In this document: positions 24,574-33,992 of the stretch, one piece after another | How the letters are laid out: every line of letters starts with the position of its first letter | How positions within the stretch are numbered: the stretch's first letter is position 1 | NCBI GenBank assembly: GCA_035545895.1 | Contig: DASZXJ010000004.1 | Coordinates: forward strand, 1 to 64,000 | DNA length: 64,000 nt | Direction of reading: 5' to 3' | Source of the DNA: DASZXJ01 sp035545895 | GTDB lineage: Bacteria; Planctomycetota; Phycisphaerae; Tepidisphaerales; Tepidisphaeraceae | The notes under the pieces: model-generated | What the model was told of the DNA's origin: nothing | The model's input: only the letters and a program-made list of their open reading frames with translations | Databases searched by the model: none | Made by a program: the position numbers and the translations under genes

Positions 24574-26280
24574 ATGAGCAAGCCTTACATAGAGATAAAA
24601 CGAACCCGTAAAAAGGTAAGCCTGCAAAACGGCAAACTGATGATTGGTCGTCAGGAGGGTTGTGATGTTGTGCTGGAAGACACCCAGGCCAGCCGCAACC
24701 ACTGCGTGATCGAACGCATCGGCCAGGACTATGTTCTGCGCGATCTCGATTCACGTAACGGCACCCGGGTAAATGGCGAACTGATCAGCACCGTGGTGCT
24801 CTCTCCGCAGGACGTCATCACCATCGGCACGACGAGCATGACGTTTATCGCCGGCGATGAGGATGAGGATAAAGCCGATGGCCTCGATGTCCTCTCATCC
24901 GATGATCTGGTCGAGGTTGAAGCCGGCAGCGACGAAGAGCGGGTTGCACCCTTTTTGCCAAAAGGTCTCGATTACGAGCAGGGTTTGGAGAAGCTGGCCG
25001 ATGCGCTGGGCGATCAGGGATTTGGTGAAGGGGACATCGAACTAATCAACTCGCGCGGCGGCGTGACACATGCGGCCTCCAAAGGGCCAGTCAAAGGAAA
25101 ACGCGATCCGGTTGAGCTTTTTCGACTCCTCCTGCTTGTATGCTTCCGAAGCCGGGCATCCGACATTCACGTCGAACCTCGTTCGGACGGCCACCAGGTC
25201 CGTGTGCGCATTGACGGCACGATGGTCGATATCATGCGCATGCCCAACCAGGTGGGCGTACGATTTACCACGCTGGTCAAGGTGCTGAGCGATATCGACA
25301 TTGCCCACAAGAATTCGATTCAAGAGGGACATTTCACGTCCTGGGTGCCCAATCCAAAGGCCAAGGGAAACAAGCGACGAATTGACTATCGCGTGAGTTT
25401 TGCCCCGGCGCTGCATGGGCAGAAACTGGTCATTCGAATTTTGGATACCGCCAACGCTCCGTTGCGGCTGGCGGACCTGCAATTGCCCGCCTGGATGTTT
25501 GAAGAAATCGGCTCTGCCATTCGTCAGGATAGCGGCATGGTGCTGGTTGCCGGGCCCACCGGTTCGGGCAAGACCACATCGCTTTATGCATTGATTCGGA
25601 GCATCGAAACGACTCGCCGCAACGTCGTGACCATCGAAGACCCCGTGGAAATTCAGATCGAAGGCGTGACACAGATTCCGGTTGATGAAGCCCACGACAA
25701 GTCATTTTCACAACTGCTTCGTTCGGTATTGCGGCAAGACCCGGATGTGCTGTTGGTCGGCGAAGTACGAGATGCCGAAACCGCCCGCATTGCCATGCAA
25801 GCCGCCATCACCGGGCACCTGGTCTTTTCGACGATTCATACGAAAGACACGATAGGCACGATTTTCAGATTGCTGGATTTGGGAGTCGAACCCTATCTCG
25901 TTGCCCAGGGCTTGCATGTGATTCTCGCACAGCGATTGGTCCGAAGACTATGCCCGTATTGCAAGAAACCGAGCAATCCGACGCCCGAACAGCGGGCTGC
26001 GATGGGCGAGGCGGGCGCGAAAACCATGAAAATCTTCGGCCCCCGCGGATGCGCGCGATGCCTGGGAACCGGGTTTGCCGGGCGACAGGCGTTCTTCGAA
26101 CTGCTGGTTGTAAATGACGCCCTTCGCGACGTCATTCTCCAAAACCCGACGATGCAGGACATCACAACCGCTATCGCCAAGGGCAAATTCATCAAACTTC
26201 AGCAGTCGGCCTACCAATTGGTGGCGGACGGGTTGGTACCTTTCGAAGAGGTCGAGCGAATCGTTGGACGAGACCGATAA
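24574..26280 (+). CDS. GspE/PilB-type secretion ATPase fused to an N-terminal FHA domain
   Basis: 568 residues. Residues about 20-92 form an FHA phosphothreonine-binding domain (MIGRQEGCDVVL, SRNHCVIERIG, DSRNGTRVNG). From about 175 the GspE ATPase core begins (SRASDIHVEP), with Walker A GPTGSGKTTS at 327-336, the Asp box TIEDPVE, Walker B VLLVGEVRDAET and the His box in STIHTKD. The zinc motif is CPYC with GCARC. The usual N-terminal GspE/MshEN domain is replaced by FHA plus an acidic linker. No pilin, GspF or secretin gene is adjacent, so the machine it drives must be elsewhere. Confidence 0.88.
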   Translation: MSKPYIEIKRTRKKVSLQNGKLMIGRQEGCDVVLEDTQASRNHCVIERIGQDYVLRDLDSRNGTRVNGELISTVVLSPQDVITIGTTSMTFIAGDEDEDKADGLDVLSSDDLVEVEAGSDEERVAPFLPKGLDYEQGLEKLADALGDQGFGEGDIELINSRGGVTHAASKGPVKGKRDPVELFRLLLLVCFRSRASDIHVEPRSDGHQVRVRIDGTMVDIMRMPNQVGVRFTTLVKVLSDIDIAHKNSIQEGHFTSWVPNPKAKGNKRRIDYRVSFAPALHGQKLVIRILDTANAPLRLADLQLPAWMFEEIGSAIRQDSGMVLVAGPTGSGKTTSLYALIRSIETTRRNVVTIEDPVEIQIEGVTQIPVDEAHDKSFSQLLRSVLRQDPDVLLVGEVRDAETARIAMQAAITGHLVFSTIHTKDTIGTIFRLLDLGVEPYLVAQGLHVILAQRLVRRLCPYCKKPSNPTPEQRAAMGEAGAKTMKIFGPRGCARCLGTGFAGRQAFFELLVVNDALRDVILQNPTMQDITTAIAKGKFIKLQQSAYQLVADGLVPFEEVERIVGRDR

Positions 26281-26439
26281 AATCGCTAGAGTGAGCCTTT
26301 TGGTGGTTTGTTGTGGCGCCTAAGCTGTTTTTGAACACGACTAAATGGGTGGGAGCCGATACTAACTGCTTGACGCACGGCTGTTTTCGTGGAAACTTTG
26401 GTTACTCGTCGGCGTCAGGGGCATAGCTAGAGTCGATGC

Positions 26440-28485
26440 ATGTCTATCACTGCTGAATGTACTTCATGTGGCCGAAGGTATCAGGCGCCCGATACGATGG
26501 CGGGCAAGCGGGTGCGCTGCAAGCAGTGCGGCAACATCTTTTCCCTGCCTGACAGCCCGGACGATGAAATGTCGGACGGCATGCAAGCGCTGGCAGAGCT
26601 TGAAAAGAGTTTTCACTCGGCTGACGCAACCTCCGCGGGCGAAGATTCGCCCCCCGCCTCCGGCGAATCATCCGAAGAAACGCCGCCCGAAGAGGAAGAA
26701 AACTATTCGGGGGACTTTTACGGCCGATCAAACGTCCGCTTTCGATATCCGTTCGCCAAAGAGATTGATCTCTGGCTACCTCCTGCCTTGATCGTTTTAT
26801 CCCTGATTTGGCTGATTACTCAATCCATCAACGCCAACGAAACCAGCATTCGCTGGTTGCCCTGGCTTCGAATTGGAGTGGCGCTTTTTTGCTTTTCGGT
26901 ATTGATTGCGCCGCTGACCCTGGCACTGATTCGTTATGCAGGCCGGCGTTTTAAGTTCCAGATGCCCAGCAATGACCGAAGGCGGGCGTATGCAATTTAC
27001 CTGTTTGCCTTTGTGATGGGTTACGCCCTATGGATCGCCGGGGACGGCCAAATCCCCGCGTTGCTGCTGGGCAGTTTTGCGGGGGTCGCGCTGGCGAGCG
27101 CGGCGCTGTGGCTTCTCTTTCGCTTGTATCCCACCGAAATTGCCCCCACCGCCGGGTTCTCTGCAATCGGGTTTTTCCTTGGATTGGGCATTTCCATCGG
27201 ATTGGTGTTCGTGGGAAATCTTGTGGTCATTCAAACATTGCTGGCAATGAAGTCGCCGGATTCCCTGCCTGCCAGCCCATTTGGACCGCACCTGCCATGG
27301 ATCACCGCAGATCAACGAAACGCGTTGACCGCGGGAAATAATCCTAAATCGCCCGTGCCCTCCCCCTCCAATCCGCCGCGCACCTCGCCAACACCAGCGG
27401 CCACGGAAAATCGCGATGCGGTCCCGGTCCGCCAGTCGAGCCTGACGCCGGCGGAAGTTTCGCCTGTCGTGAAAAGTCTTGAAATTGCACCGCTAAAGGA
27501 AGCGTTCGATCAAATCATTTATCCATTGACGGATTCCGGTTTTCGCGCATTCCAGCACGCCAGCGGTTCAAACACGATCATTGATCTGCGGGACGCTCAA
27601 ACATGGGCACAGCGCGCTTCCGCCTCATTCGCAACGGCACCAGAAGTGTCGGGAAATCGTTACGTATTGAGTCCTGACGGAAAGTTTGTCGCGCACATTG
27701 CGACATTCCCAAGGCTTTCGGCACAGGTTTGGAGCTTTGCGGACCGCAACGTGGCCTACGTGCTGCCGCTCAGTGACGAGAAGCTGACGGACCCTGAATT
27801 GGTGGGATTTGTCGATTCGCAGAAGCTAATCGTCCGATGGCAACGGCCAGGCGGCTACGGGCTGGATATCCGAGACCTCACTTCCAATCAGCGGATTCGA
27901 TTGATTGAAGTTCCCCGTTACGAACTGGATGCAACAGCGATTTGCGTCAGCCCCAAGGGAAATCTCGTCGCGATTGCGGCGGCCGTCGGTAACAAGCCTT
28001 CGCTCTTGATTTATGGGTTGGAAACCGGCAAGGAAGTACCGCCGGTGGTCATCGGTTCACTCGACCCGCGCTGGCCAGTCAAACCGACCGGCATGGCGAT
28101 CACGGCTGACTCCAGCAAGCTGGGCATCATCTTCGAACAAGACGGCAATGCGCTGTTACTCGCCTATCAAATCGATGCTGATCTAGCCAAAATCACGCAG
28201 GTGGCGGAGCGGATTTATCCCGCCGGTTCCATGCCCACGCGCAGCTCGCAGTACAGCGGCAGTTCGCTGAGCTGGCTTCCCGATGGGAAAAGCTGCCTGC
28301 TTTATGGCCAGGGAATTTTCGACATCGCAACCGGCCGCCGGATTGCGGAACTCCGGTTGAACAATGTTCAAACTTGTCGCGCAAGCGTTCCCAATCTGGT
28401 CGAAATCACCGCCATTCCCGACGATGTGCGCCAGGTTATTTCTCTGCGTCTGGATATGGATAAGCTCGCATCGCTCCCCCGATAA
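26440..28485 (+). CDS. Zinc-ribbon membrane protein with a beta-propeller-like C-terminus
   Basis: 681 residues. The first 35 hold a CXXC...CXXC zinc ribbon (ECTSCGRRYQ, VRCKQCGN) of the kind common at the start of planctomycete membrane proteins. An acidic linker follows, then about five membrane segments between 110 and 280. The C-terminal 320 residues are outside the membrane, with repeated WD/propeller-like units (SPDGKFVAHIATF, SWLPDGKSCLLYG). No function recognised. It follows the FHA-GspE gene on the same strand after 159 bp in which I see no gene, and ends 5 bp from the convergent der gene. Confidence 0.65.
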   Translation: MSITAECTSCGRRYQAPDTMAGKRVRCKQCGNIFSLPDSPDDEMSDGMQALAELEKSFHSADATSAGEDSPPASGESSEETPPEEEENYSGDFYGRSNVRFRYPFAKEIDLWLPPALIVLSLIWLITQSINANETSIRWLPWLRIGVALFCFSVLIAPLTLALIRYAGRRFKFQMPSNDRRRAYAIYLFAFVMGYALWIAGDGQIPALLLGSFAGVALASAALWLLFRLYPTEIAPTAGFSAIGFFLGLGISIGLVFVGNLVVIQTLLAMKSPDSLPASPFGPHLPWITADQRNALTAGNNPKSPVPSPSNPPRTSPTPAATENRDAVPVRQSSLTPAEVSPVVKSLEIAPLKEAFDQIIYPLTDSGFRAFQHASGSNTIIDLRDAQTWAQRASASFATAPEVSGNRYVLSPDGKFVAHIATFPRLSAQVWSFADRNVAYVLPLSDEKLTDPELVGFVDSQKLIVRWQRPGGYGLDIRDLTSNQRIRLIEVPRYELDATAICVSPKGNLVAIAAAVGNKPSLLIYGLETGKEVPPVVIGSLDPRWPVKPTGMAITADSSKLGIIFEQDGNALLLAYQIDADLAKITQVAERIYPAGSMPTRSSQYSGSSLSWLPDGKSCLLYGQGIFDIATGRRIAELRLNNVQTCRASVPNLVEITAIPDDVRQVISLRLDMDKLASLPR

Positions 28486-28489
28486 TTTT

Positions 28490-29971
28490 TTAGTACCTGC
28501 GTTTTTTGCGGCTCTTCGCGCCGTTGGTGTGCCGAGGCTGCGGCCTTTTGACGGGAGGGCGCTTGGCGATTTTTTGCGGCTCGGCGCCATCACGCTGACG
28601 GGCCCGAACCACCAATTTGATCGGCACGTTTTGGAAGGGCAGCATTTCTCTAAGCCGGTTGATGACGAACCGCTGGTAATTGACGTCAAACAGATTGGGA
28701 TTGTTGACGAACAGCACGATCGTCGGCGGCGCGGAGGAAATCTGTGTGGCATACATGATCTTGGCGCGCTGGCCATGCGACGTCACCGGCACGCGTTCTT
28801 CGAAAATCTGCTCGATGGACGAGTTCAATCGCCCCGTGCCGACCCGGTCGTTGGCTTGCTTAAACAGGTGCTGCGCCATATCCAGCGCCGCCTGCACGTT
28901 GCGGCCGTCCTTGGCGGTGACAAACGCCACCGGTGCGTAACTGATCTGCGGCATTTCCGTGTGCAGATACTCAATGAACTCCTTCATCAAATCTTCATCG
29001 CTGATATCAGCTTCCGGCGTGCCGACCCGGATTTCGCGGGCCTTCACAATCGACAAATCCCATTTATTCACCACCAGCATGACCGGCTTTAACTCTTCGG
29101 CGATGTATTGGGCCAACTTTCGATCCGGTTCGCTTAATGGTTCGGTGCCGTCCACAAGCATCATCACCACATCGCCGCGGCGGATCGATCGCTGGGCGCG
29201 ATGAAACGAGTAATACTCGATGTCATGCGTCACCATCTGCCGTTTCTTTCGCACACCGGCGGTATCGATGACGATGAGCGTTTTGTCATCCTTTTGAAAA
29301 CGCACATCCACGCTATCTCGCGTCGTGCCCGCTACTTCCGAAACGATGACCCGCTGGGGGTCGCCTTCATACAGCCGGGCAATGGCGTTGACCAGCGTGC
29401 TCTTGCCCGCATTTCGCTTGCCGACGATGGCGATCATCAACTGCGGCGGCGGCAGTTCGGTAGGAGCGCGGCGCAGGTCAATATTTTTCCGAATGGCATC
29501 GAGCACTTCGTCGAGATTCCGATGGTTCAGCGCCGACACGCCGATCGGTGTATCAAAGCCAAGCCTGGCGAAATCGCCCAGCGCTACGTCGGCAGCGGGC
29601 GCATCGGCCTTGTTCGCGATCAGTATCGTCTTAATTTCCTTCTTGCGCAGCAGTTGGGCGATTTCCTGATCGACCGAGGTCAGGCCATCCACGCAATCCA
29701 CCACAAAAAGCACGAGTTTCGCCTGGGACATGGCGATCTCGATCTGCTGATGAATGTGTGCTCGAAGGTCGGGATCGTCAAAGCCATATCCGCCGGTATC
29801 CACGATCTCGATCCATTTCTTTCCGATCTGAATCGGCGTGGATACGCGGTCGCGCGTCACGCCGGGCATGTCTTGGACGATGCTGATGCGACGCCCCGCC
29901 AGCGCATTCAGCAGCGAGCTCTTGCCCACGTTGGGCCTTCCGACGATCGCGATGATTGGGAGTGAGGACAT
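28490..29971 (-). CDS. der: Ribosome-assembly GTPase Der (EngA)
   Basis: Two tandem GTPase domains and a C-terminal KH-like domain, needed for 50S subunit assembly. The first G1 is GRPNVGKSS with DMPGVTRDR as switch; the second is GKRNAGKST with VAGTTRDSVDV. NKAD and NKWD are the two G4 motifs. The KH domain (PTIVLFVNNPNLFD, then VPIKLVVRARQ) ends in a basic tail. 493 residues from the ATG at 29971; the frame is open 17 codons higher. No partner gene adjacent. Confidence 0.95.
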   Translation of the reverse strand: MSSLPIIAIVGRPNVGKSSLLNALAGRRISIVQDMPGVTRDRVSTPIQIGKKWIEIVDTGGYGFDDPDLRAHIHQQIEIAMSQAKLVLFVVDCVDGLTSVDQEIAQLLRKKEIKTILIANKADAPAADVALGDFARLGFDTPIGVSALNHRNLDEVLDAIRKNIDLRRAPTELPPPQLMIAIVGKRNAGKSTLVNAIARLYEGDPQRVIVSEVAGTTRDSVDVRFQKDDKTLIVIDTAGVRKKRQMVTHDIEYYSFHRAQRSIRRGDVVMMLVDGTEPLSEPDRKLAQYIAEELKPVMLVVNKWDLSIVKAREIRVGTPEADISDEDLMKEFIEYLHTEMPQISYAPVAFVTAKDGRNVQAALDMAQHLFKQANDRVGTGRLNSSIEQIFEERVPVTSHGQRAKIMYATQISSAPPTIVLFVNNPNLFDVNYQRFVINRLREMLPFQNVPIKLVVRARQRDGAEPQKIAKRPPVKRPQPRHTNGAKSRKKRRY

Positions 29972-30083
29972 AAGTATGAGATTAAATTCACAATGTTGAA
30001 ATCCTGCTTCTGCGCATGGCATAATGACTTGTGGTCGGGAACGAACCGTTCATGAGAGGGGCCAGCACAAAAAGGAGCCTGCC

Positions 30084-30521
30084 ATGCCGATCGTTCAGGA
30101 TATCCTCAACCAAAAGGGTGGAACCGTCTATTCCATTGAGCCAGATGCTACCGTACTTGAGGCTGTAACCAAAATGAACCAGCACAAGCTCGGTGCCCTG
30201 GTAGTCATGGAAGGCGATTCGGTCATCGGAATGTTCACCGAGCGTGACGTCCTTCGCAGGGTCGTCGGCGAAGAGCGAAATTCCCGTCAAACCTACGTCA
30301 GCGAGGTCATGACACGGGAATTGATCTGCTGCTCGCCCACCACCGAAATGGACGACGTCAGTGCCATCATGCAGCAGCAGCGCATCCGGCACTTGCCTGT
30401 ATGCGACGACCAAAACAGGCTTCACGGACTCATTTCCATTGGCGACGTCAATGCCTGCCATGCATCGCAGCAGGAAGCACATCTGACCTTTCTGAACGAA
30501 TACATCTACGGCCGCACGTAA
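30084..30521 (+). CDS. CBS-domain-pair protein
   Basis: 145 residues made of two CBS motifs (GTVYSIEPDATVLEAVTKM and then VSEVMTRELICCSPTTEM), which bind adenine nucleotides as a regulatory dimer. MPIVQDILNQKGG is the usual start, and AAAGGAG lies nine bases before this ATG. No effector domain is attached, so it probably acts on a partner or as a stand-alone energy sensor. A CATAAT at 30020 is a possible -10. Confidence 0.85.
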   Translation: MPIVQDILNQKGGTVYSIEPDATVLEAVTKMNQHKLGALVVMEGDSVIGMFTERDVLRRVVGEERNSRQTYVSEVMTRELICCSPTTEMDDVSAIMQQQRIRHLPVCDDQNRLHGLISIGDVNACHASQQEAHLTFLNEYIYGRT

Positions 30522-30647
30522 ATCGGCCCCATTTGGACGACTCCGTGGTGGGCGTGCATAATGTTTGCGCACCATTCGCGGAGTCCTGAATGTGGAATAC
30601 CGCCCTGTCGTTTTGGGAATTGATCGCACGGGCATCGCGCGTATGAA

Positions 30648-31706
30648 TTACTTCACCAGCACCGGCTCGCCATTGCGTTTGGCGGACTCATACATTGCCA
30701 GGATGATCGCAACTGCTTTGCGTGCTTCCGGGCCGCTGGTTTCGGCGTCACGGTTCTGATCCCACGCCGCGAGAATCGCTTCGATATTTGAAACGTGGTT
30801 CTGCACGGTCGAAAGATGCTGGCTGCCCGCGCCGCCGGCTTCGACTTTGGTGGCGTTGATTTTGTCCTGTAACTGCTTGTCCTGAGGCTTTTCGTCGCGG
30901 AATTGATACATCTTCAGACCATCTTCTGAAACCGCCATTCCGTTTTCCCCGCCGATTTCAATTCGCACTGCCCCGCCCGGGTACATGGCGGTTGATCCCA
31001 TCATCGTGCCGAATGCGCCGCTTTGAAATTGAAGCGAGCAACTGAGCGTGTCCTCAACCTCGATTTCCTTATGGACGCGTGCGGCTGCGTAAGCGCTGAC
31101 CTGTTTGACCGGCCCGGCGATCCATTGCAGCAGATCGACCGCGTGCACGGACTGATTCATCATCGCCCCGCCGCCATCGAGCTTCCATGTGCCGCGCCAG
31201 CCGCCGCTGCGGTAATACTCATCCGTGCGGAACCAAGGCGTGAAGCACCCCGCCCAGGCGATGCGCCCGAATCTGCCCTGTTGAGCTGCGTCGTACAGTG
31301 CGCGATTGGCCGGGGTCCAGCGATTTTGAAAAATGCACGCAAGCCTCACTTTGCTTTTTTGCGAGGTTTCGATCAGTTGTTCGATCCGCTGCATGGTGAT
31401 TTCGATGGGCTTTTCCAGCACAACGTTGACCCCGGCCTGCATAACGGTCACAGATGGTTCAAGGTGATTGCCGCTGGGCGTGCAGACGTGAACCACATCG
31501 AGCTTCTCCGACGCCAGCATCTTGGCCAGATCGGTGTGGATATTGGCATCGGTGACTTCATTCTTTTGCAGAACCGATTTGGCGCGATCGGCCGAGACAT
31601 CGCAGCAGGCCACGAACTTGGCGTTGGGAAGACTGCGCAATACGCGCATGTGCCATTCGCCGATCACCCCCATGCCGACAACGCCGCATCGCCAAATCTT
31701 GGACAT
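30648..31706 (-). CDS. Gfo/Idh/MocA-family NAD(P)-dependent oxidoreductase
   Basis: 352 residues. N-terminal Rossmann domain with GVVGMGVIGEWH as the dinucleotide loop, then the family's EKP (VLEKPIEIT) that carries the Lys near the active site. The C-terminal domain has the long sheet typical of sugar or inositol dehydrogenases. The start at 31706 has GGAG nine bases upstream. It lies downstream of tyrS, separated by a double hairpin. Substrate unknown; a sugar is likely given the polysaccharide enzymes elsewhere in the window. Confidence 0.85.
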   Translation of the reverse strand: MSKIWRCGVVGMGVIGEWHMRVLRSLPNAKFVACCDVSADRAKSVLQKNEVTDANIHTDLAKMLASEKLDVVHVCTPSGNHLEPSVTVMQAGVNVVLEKPIEITMQRIEQLIETSQKSKVRLACIFQNRWTPANRALYDAAQQGRFGRIAWAGCFTPWFRTDEYYRSGGWRGTWKLDGGGAMMNQSVHAVDLLQWIAGPVKQVSAYAAARVHKEIEVEDTLSCSLQFQSGAFGTMMGSTAMYPGGAVRIEIGGENGMAVSEDGLKMYQFRDEKPQDKQLQDKINATKVEAGGAGSQHLSTVQNHVSNIEAILAAWDQNRDAETSGPEARKAVAIILAMYESAKRNGEPVLVK

Positions 31707-31722
31707 TGGAGATTTCTCCGCC

Positions 31723-31793
31723 AAAAGCCCGGCCCTTTAGGGCCGGGGTCGCCTGTTTTTTGAATGTCCCCGGCCCTGAAGGGCCGGGCTTTT
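31723..31793 (-). terminator. Head-to-head hairpin pair between tyrS and the oxidoreductase gene
   Basis: Two GC-rich hairpins, 31723-31748 and 31768-31793, each with the stem CCCGGCCC-GGGCCGGG, are reverse complements of one another. On the minus strand the second hairpin ends in CTTTTG, so it may terminate tyrS transcription. The paired arrangement is like that at 54838-54900 and marks it as a repeat element too. Confidence 0.65.
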
Positions 31794-31797
31794 GCGC

Positions 31798-32991
31798 CTA
31801 TGGAATAACTCTCACAAACCGGCGATTACCGAGTTGAAGGACGACCGGTTTGTCGAACGTAAAGTCCTTCTGATGATCGATCACTTTCTCGCCGTCGATT
31901 CGAACCGCGCCTTCCTTGATCTTTCGGATACCTTCACTATTGGACGAGACCATGCCCGCCTTGACCAGCAGCGGCGCGAGTTTGCTGGGTCCACCGGACT
32001 GCAATTTCGGCATTTCATCGGGCAAGCCGCCATGGGTGGTTCGCGTGAATTCCGCCGCCGCCTGCTCGGCGGCTTCCTTGCTGTGCAGCCAAGTGATCAT
32101 CTCCGTTGCAATGAGCACCTTCGCATCGCGTGGATTGCTCGCGATTCGCGCTTTGAAATCTTCTGGCGGCAAATCCGTCAGCAACGTGAAATACATGTCC
32201 ATCAGATTGTCGGGCAGCGACATGATCTTGCCGAACATCCCATCTTTGCCGCCGGGTGGATCGGTAATGCCGATGTAATTGCCCTTGCTCTTGCTCATCT
32301 TGATCGCGCCGTCCGTGCCGATCAGCAGCGGCGTCACAATCACCACCTGCCCTTCCTTGCCTTCCTCTTTCTGAAATTCGCGACCTACCAGGTTATTGAA
32401 AAGCTGATCGCTGCCGCCCATTTCGATGTCGGCATCGATCTTGACGCTGTCCCAGCCTTGAAGCAGCGGATAAAGCAATTCGTGCATGCGCACATCGACG
32501 CCTTCGGCGTATCGCTTGGCGAAATCCTCGCGCGTCAGAAGCTGGGCGACCGTTTTTTTGGACGCGAGGCGGATAATCTCCATGAGATTCATCGCGCTCA
32601 ACCATTCGCCGTTCCAGCGAACTTCAAGGTGTTGCGGATCGGTAAGCAGGATCTTGCCGATCTGTGCGACGTAGGTTTTGGCATTGCGGTCGATCTCTTC
32701 ACCGCTGAGAACCGGCCGGGTAGTGTTTCGCCCGCTGGGATCACCCACACGGGCGGTGTAGTCGCCGATAATCAGCACCGCCTTGTGGCCCCACTCCTGG
32801 AATTGCCGGATGACCTTGAGTGGCACGGCATGGCCGAGCGTGACATCGGGGGCGGTTGGGTCCATCCCCAGTTTCACGCGCAACGGCTTGCCGGTTTGCT
32901 GGCTGCGCTGAAGTTTCTTGCGAAGGTCCTCTTCGCTGAGGATTCGTTCGCAACGGCGCGACAAGGACTTGATTTGCTCGTCAATGGACAT
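31798..32991 (-). CDS. tyrS: Tyrosyl-tRNA synthetase
   Basis: Class I synthetase, 397 residues from the ATG at 32991. The HIGH-equivalent is TLGHAVPL, the Tyr-binding region reads LIIGDYTARVGDPSGR and KMSKSKGNYI is the KMSKS loop. A C-terminal S4 domain ends with VVLQLGNRRFVRV. A TACAAT lies ten bases before the start, with no ribosome-binding site. The frame is open 60 codons further up, overlapping the CPBP protease gene, but that part shows no homology. Confidence 0.94.
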   Translation of the reverse strand: MSIDEQIKSLSRRCERILSEEDLRKKLQRSQQTGKPLRVKLGMDPTAPDVTLGHAVPLKVIRQFQEWGHKAVLIIGDYTARVGDPSGRNTTRPVLSGEEIDRNAKTYVAQIGKILLTDPQHLEVRWNGEWLSAMNLMEIIRLASKKTVAQLLTREDFAKRYAEGVDVRMHELLYPLLQGWDSVKIDADIEMGGSDQLFNNLVGREFQKEEGKEGQVVIVTPLLIGTDGAIKMSKSKGNYIGITDPPGGKDGMFGKIMSLPDNLMDMYFTLLTDLPPEDFKARIASNPRDAKVLIATEMITWLHSKEAAEQAAAEFTRTTHGGLPDEMPKLQSGGPSKLAPLLVKAGMVSSNSEGIRKIKEGAVRIDGEKVIDHQKDFTFDKPVVLQLGNRRFVRVIP

Positions 32992-33001
32992 AGAGAACGG
33001 G

Positions 33002-33007
33002 ATTGTA
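33002..33007 (-). promoter_or_regulatory. -10 box close to the tyrS start
   Basis: TACAAT on the minus strand, ten bases before the ATG at 32991, in the 35-bp gap after the CPBP protease gene. Confidence 0.4.
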
Positions 33008-33026
33008 TGAATCGCTGATGACGCCT

Positions 33027-33929
33027 TCAATGACGCGGCTGATATATAAACATCGCGACATTCAGCGCGTTGAACGAAGAATGGAGCAAAATCCCCGGCC
33101 AGAGGCTGCCGGTGCGCTCGTAGACATAACCCAGACACACGGAGAGAAAGAAGATCGGCGGCATGAGCCACAGTTCCTGATGCACCAGCGCAAAGATCAG
33201 CGAGGTGATGACAATCGCCTGCCAGCGGACTTTCGAGCCCGGAAGTGCCGGCGAATCGCCAGCGACCAGCGATCGCGCGCGATGAAGCGTGTAGAGCATG
33301 GCTGTCTGTAAATGCCCGCGAAAAAGCATTTCTTCCGAAATCGGCGCGAGCGCAATCGCGCTGAACTCTATCAATCGCCGCAGCGATGGGTCCGAGTCTT
33401 TCATGACTCGTAAAAGCAAATGGGCATCGGGATGCTCAAGCCCGACCAAATCCCACATGAGTTTAGTAAGCAAAGCCGCCACCAGCATCCACGGCAGCAC
33501 GATAATTGCCGTGATCGCGCCGGACAATAATCCGCGCGGCAATTTGCGAGCGGTGAGTCCCAGATGCTGCAATCCATGTGGACGAATAAGTTCATTGACG
33601 ATGGCAAGCACGACGATCGCGGTGATGGCACCGGCCGCGCCGAGCAGGGGTTTTTCCCGGTCGGCAATCTGCGTTGTCGCTCGGGAAGGATCCTGTGCCG
33701 AGCGGATCGACACGTACACAGACGGCACAAGCTGCATGGCACAAAACGCGAAAAAGAAGGCGAACCAGAGCGGCCCCACTTTTTCGCCGGCATCCAAACG
33801 GCCGGGCCCGACCACGCTGCGCCGGCGAAATACGCCCATCACTGCGGCAACCAACACCGCCGCCCCCGCCATCGCCAGGATGATCCAATTGTCGGCCAAC
33901 CACGACCCAACCCCCGCCGGATTTGACAT
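33027..33929 (-). CDS. CPBP-family intramembrane metalloprotease
   Basis: 300 residues with about eight membrane segments. The CPBP/Rce1 motifs are present: EEMLFRGHL (Glu-Glu...Arg), then ALVHQELW and a late LLHSSFNALNV with the third His/Asn. In bacteria such enzymes cleave membrane or bacteriocin-type substrates; the target here is unknown. It precedes tyrS on the same strand. ATG at 33929 gives a signal-anchor start. Confidence 0.83.
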   Translation of the reverse strand: MSNPAGVGSWLADNWIILAMAGAAVLVAAVMGVFRRRSVVGPGRLDAGEKVGPLWFAFFFAFCAMQLVPSVYVSIRSAQDPSRATTQIADREKPLLGAAGAITAIVVLAIVNELIRPHGLQHLGLTARKLPRGLLSGAITAIIVLPWMLVAALLTKLMWDLVGLEHPDAHLLLRVMKDSDPSLRRLIEFSAIALAPISEEMLFRGHLQTAMLYTLHRARSLVAGDSPALPGSKVRWQAIVITSLIFALVHQELWLMPPIFFLSVCLGYVYERTGSLWPGILLHSSFNALNVAMFIYQPRH

Positions 33930-33992
33930 GCGATCATCCCACTTTACATTGACTCAGCGGCCATTATCGTCGGGCTGCGCGCCGGTTGCACC

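Noticed and set aside
31792..33018. 408-codon open frame antisense to tyrS
   Set aside because: Shadow of tyrS; no motif or start signal.
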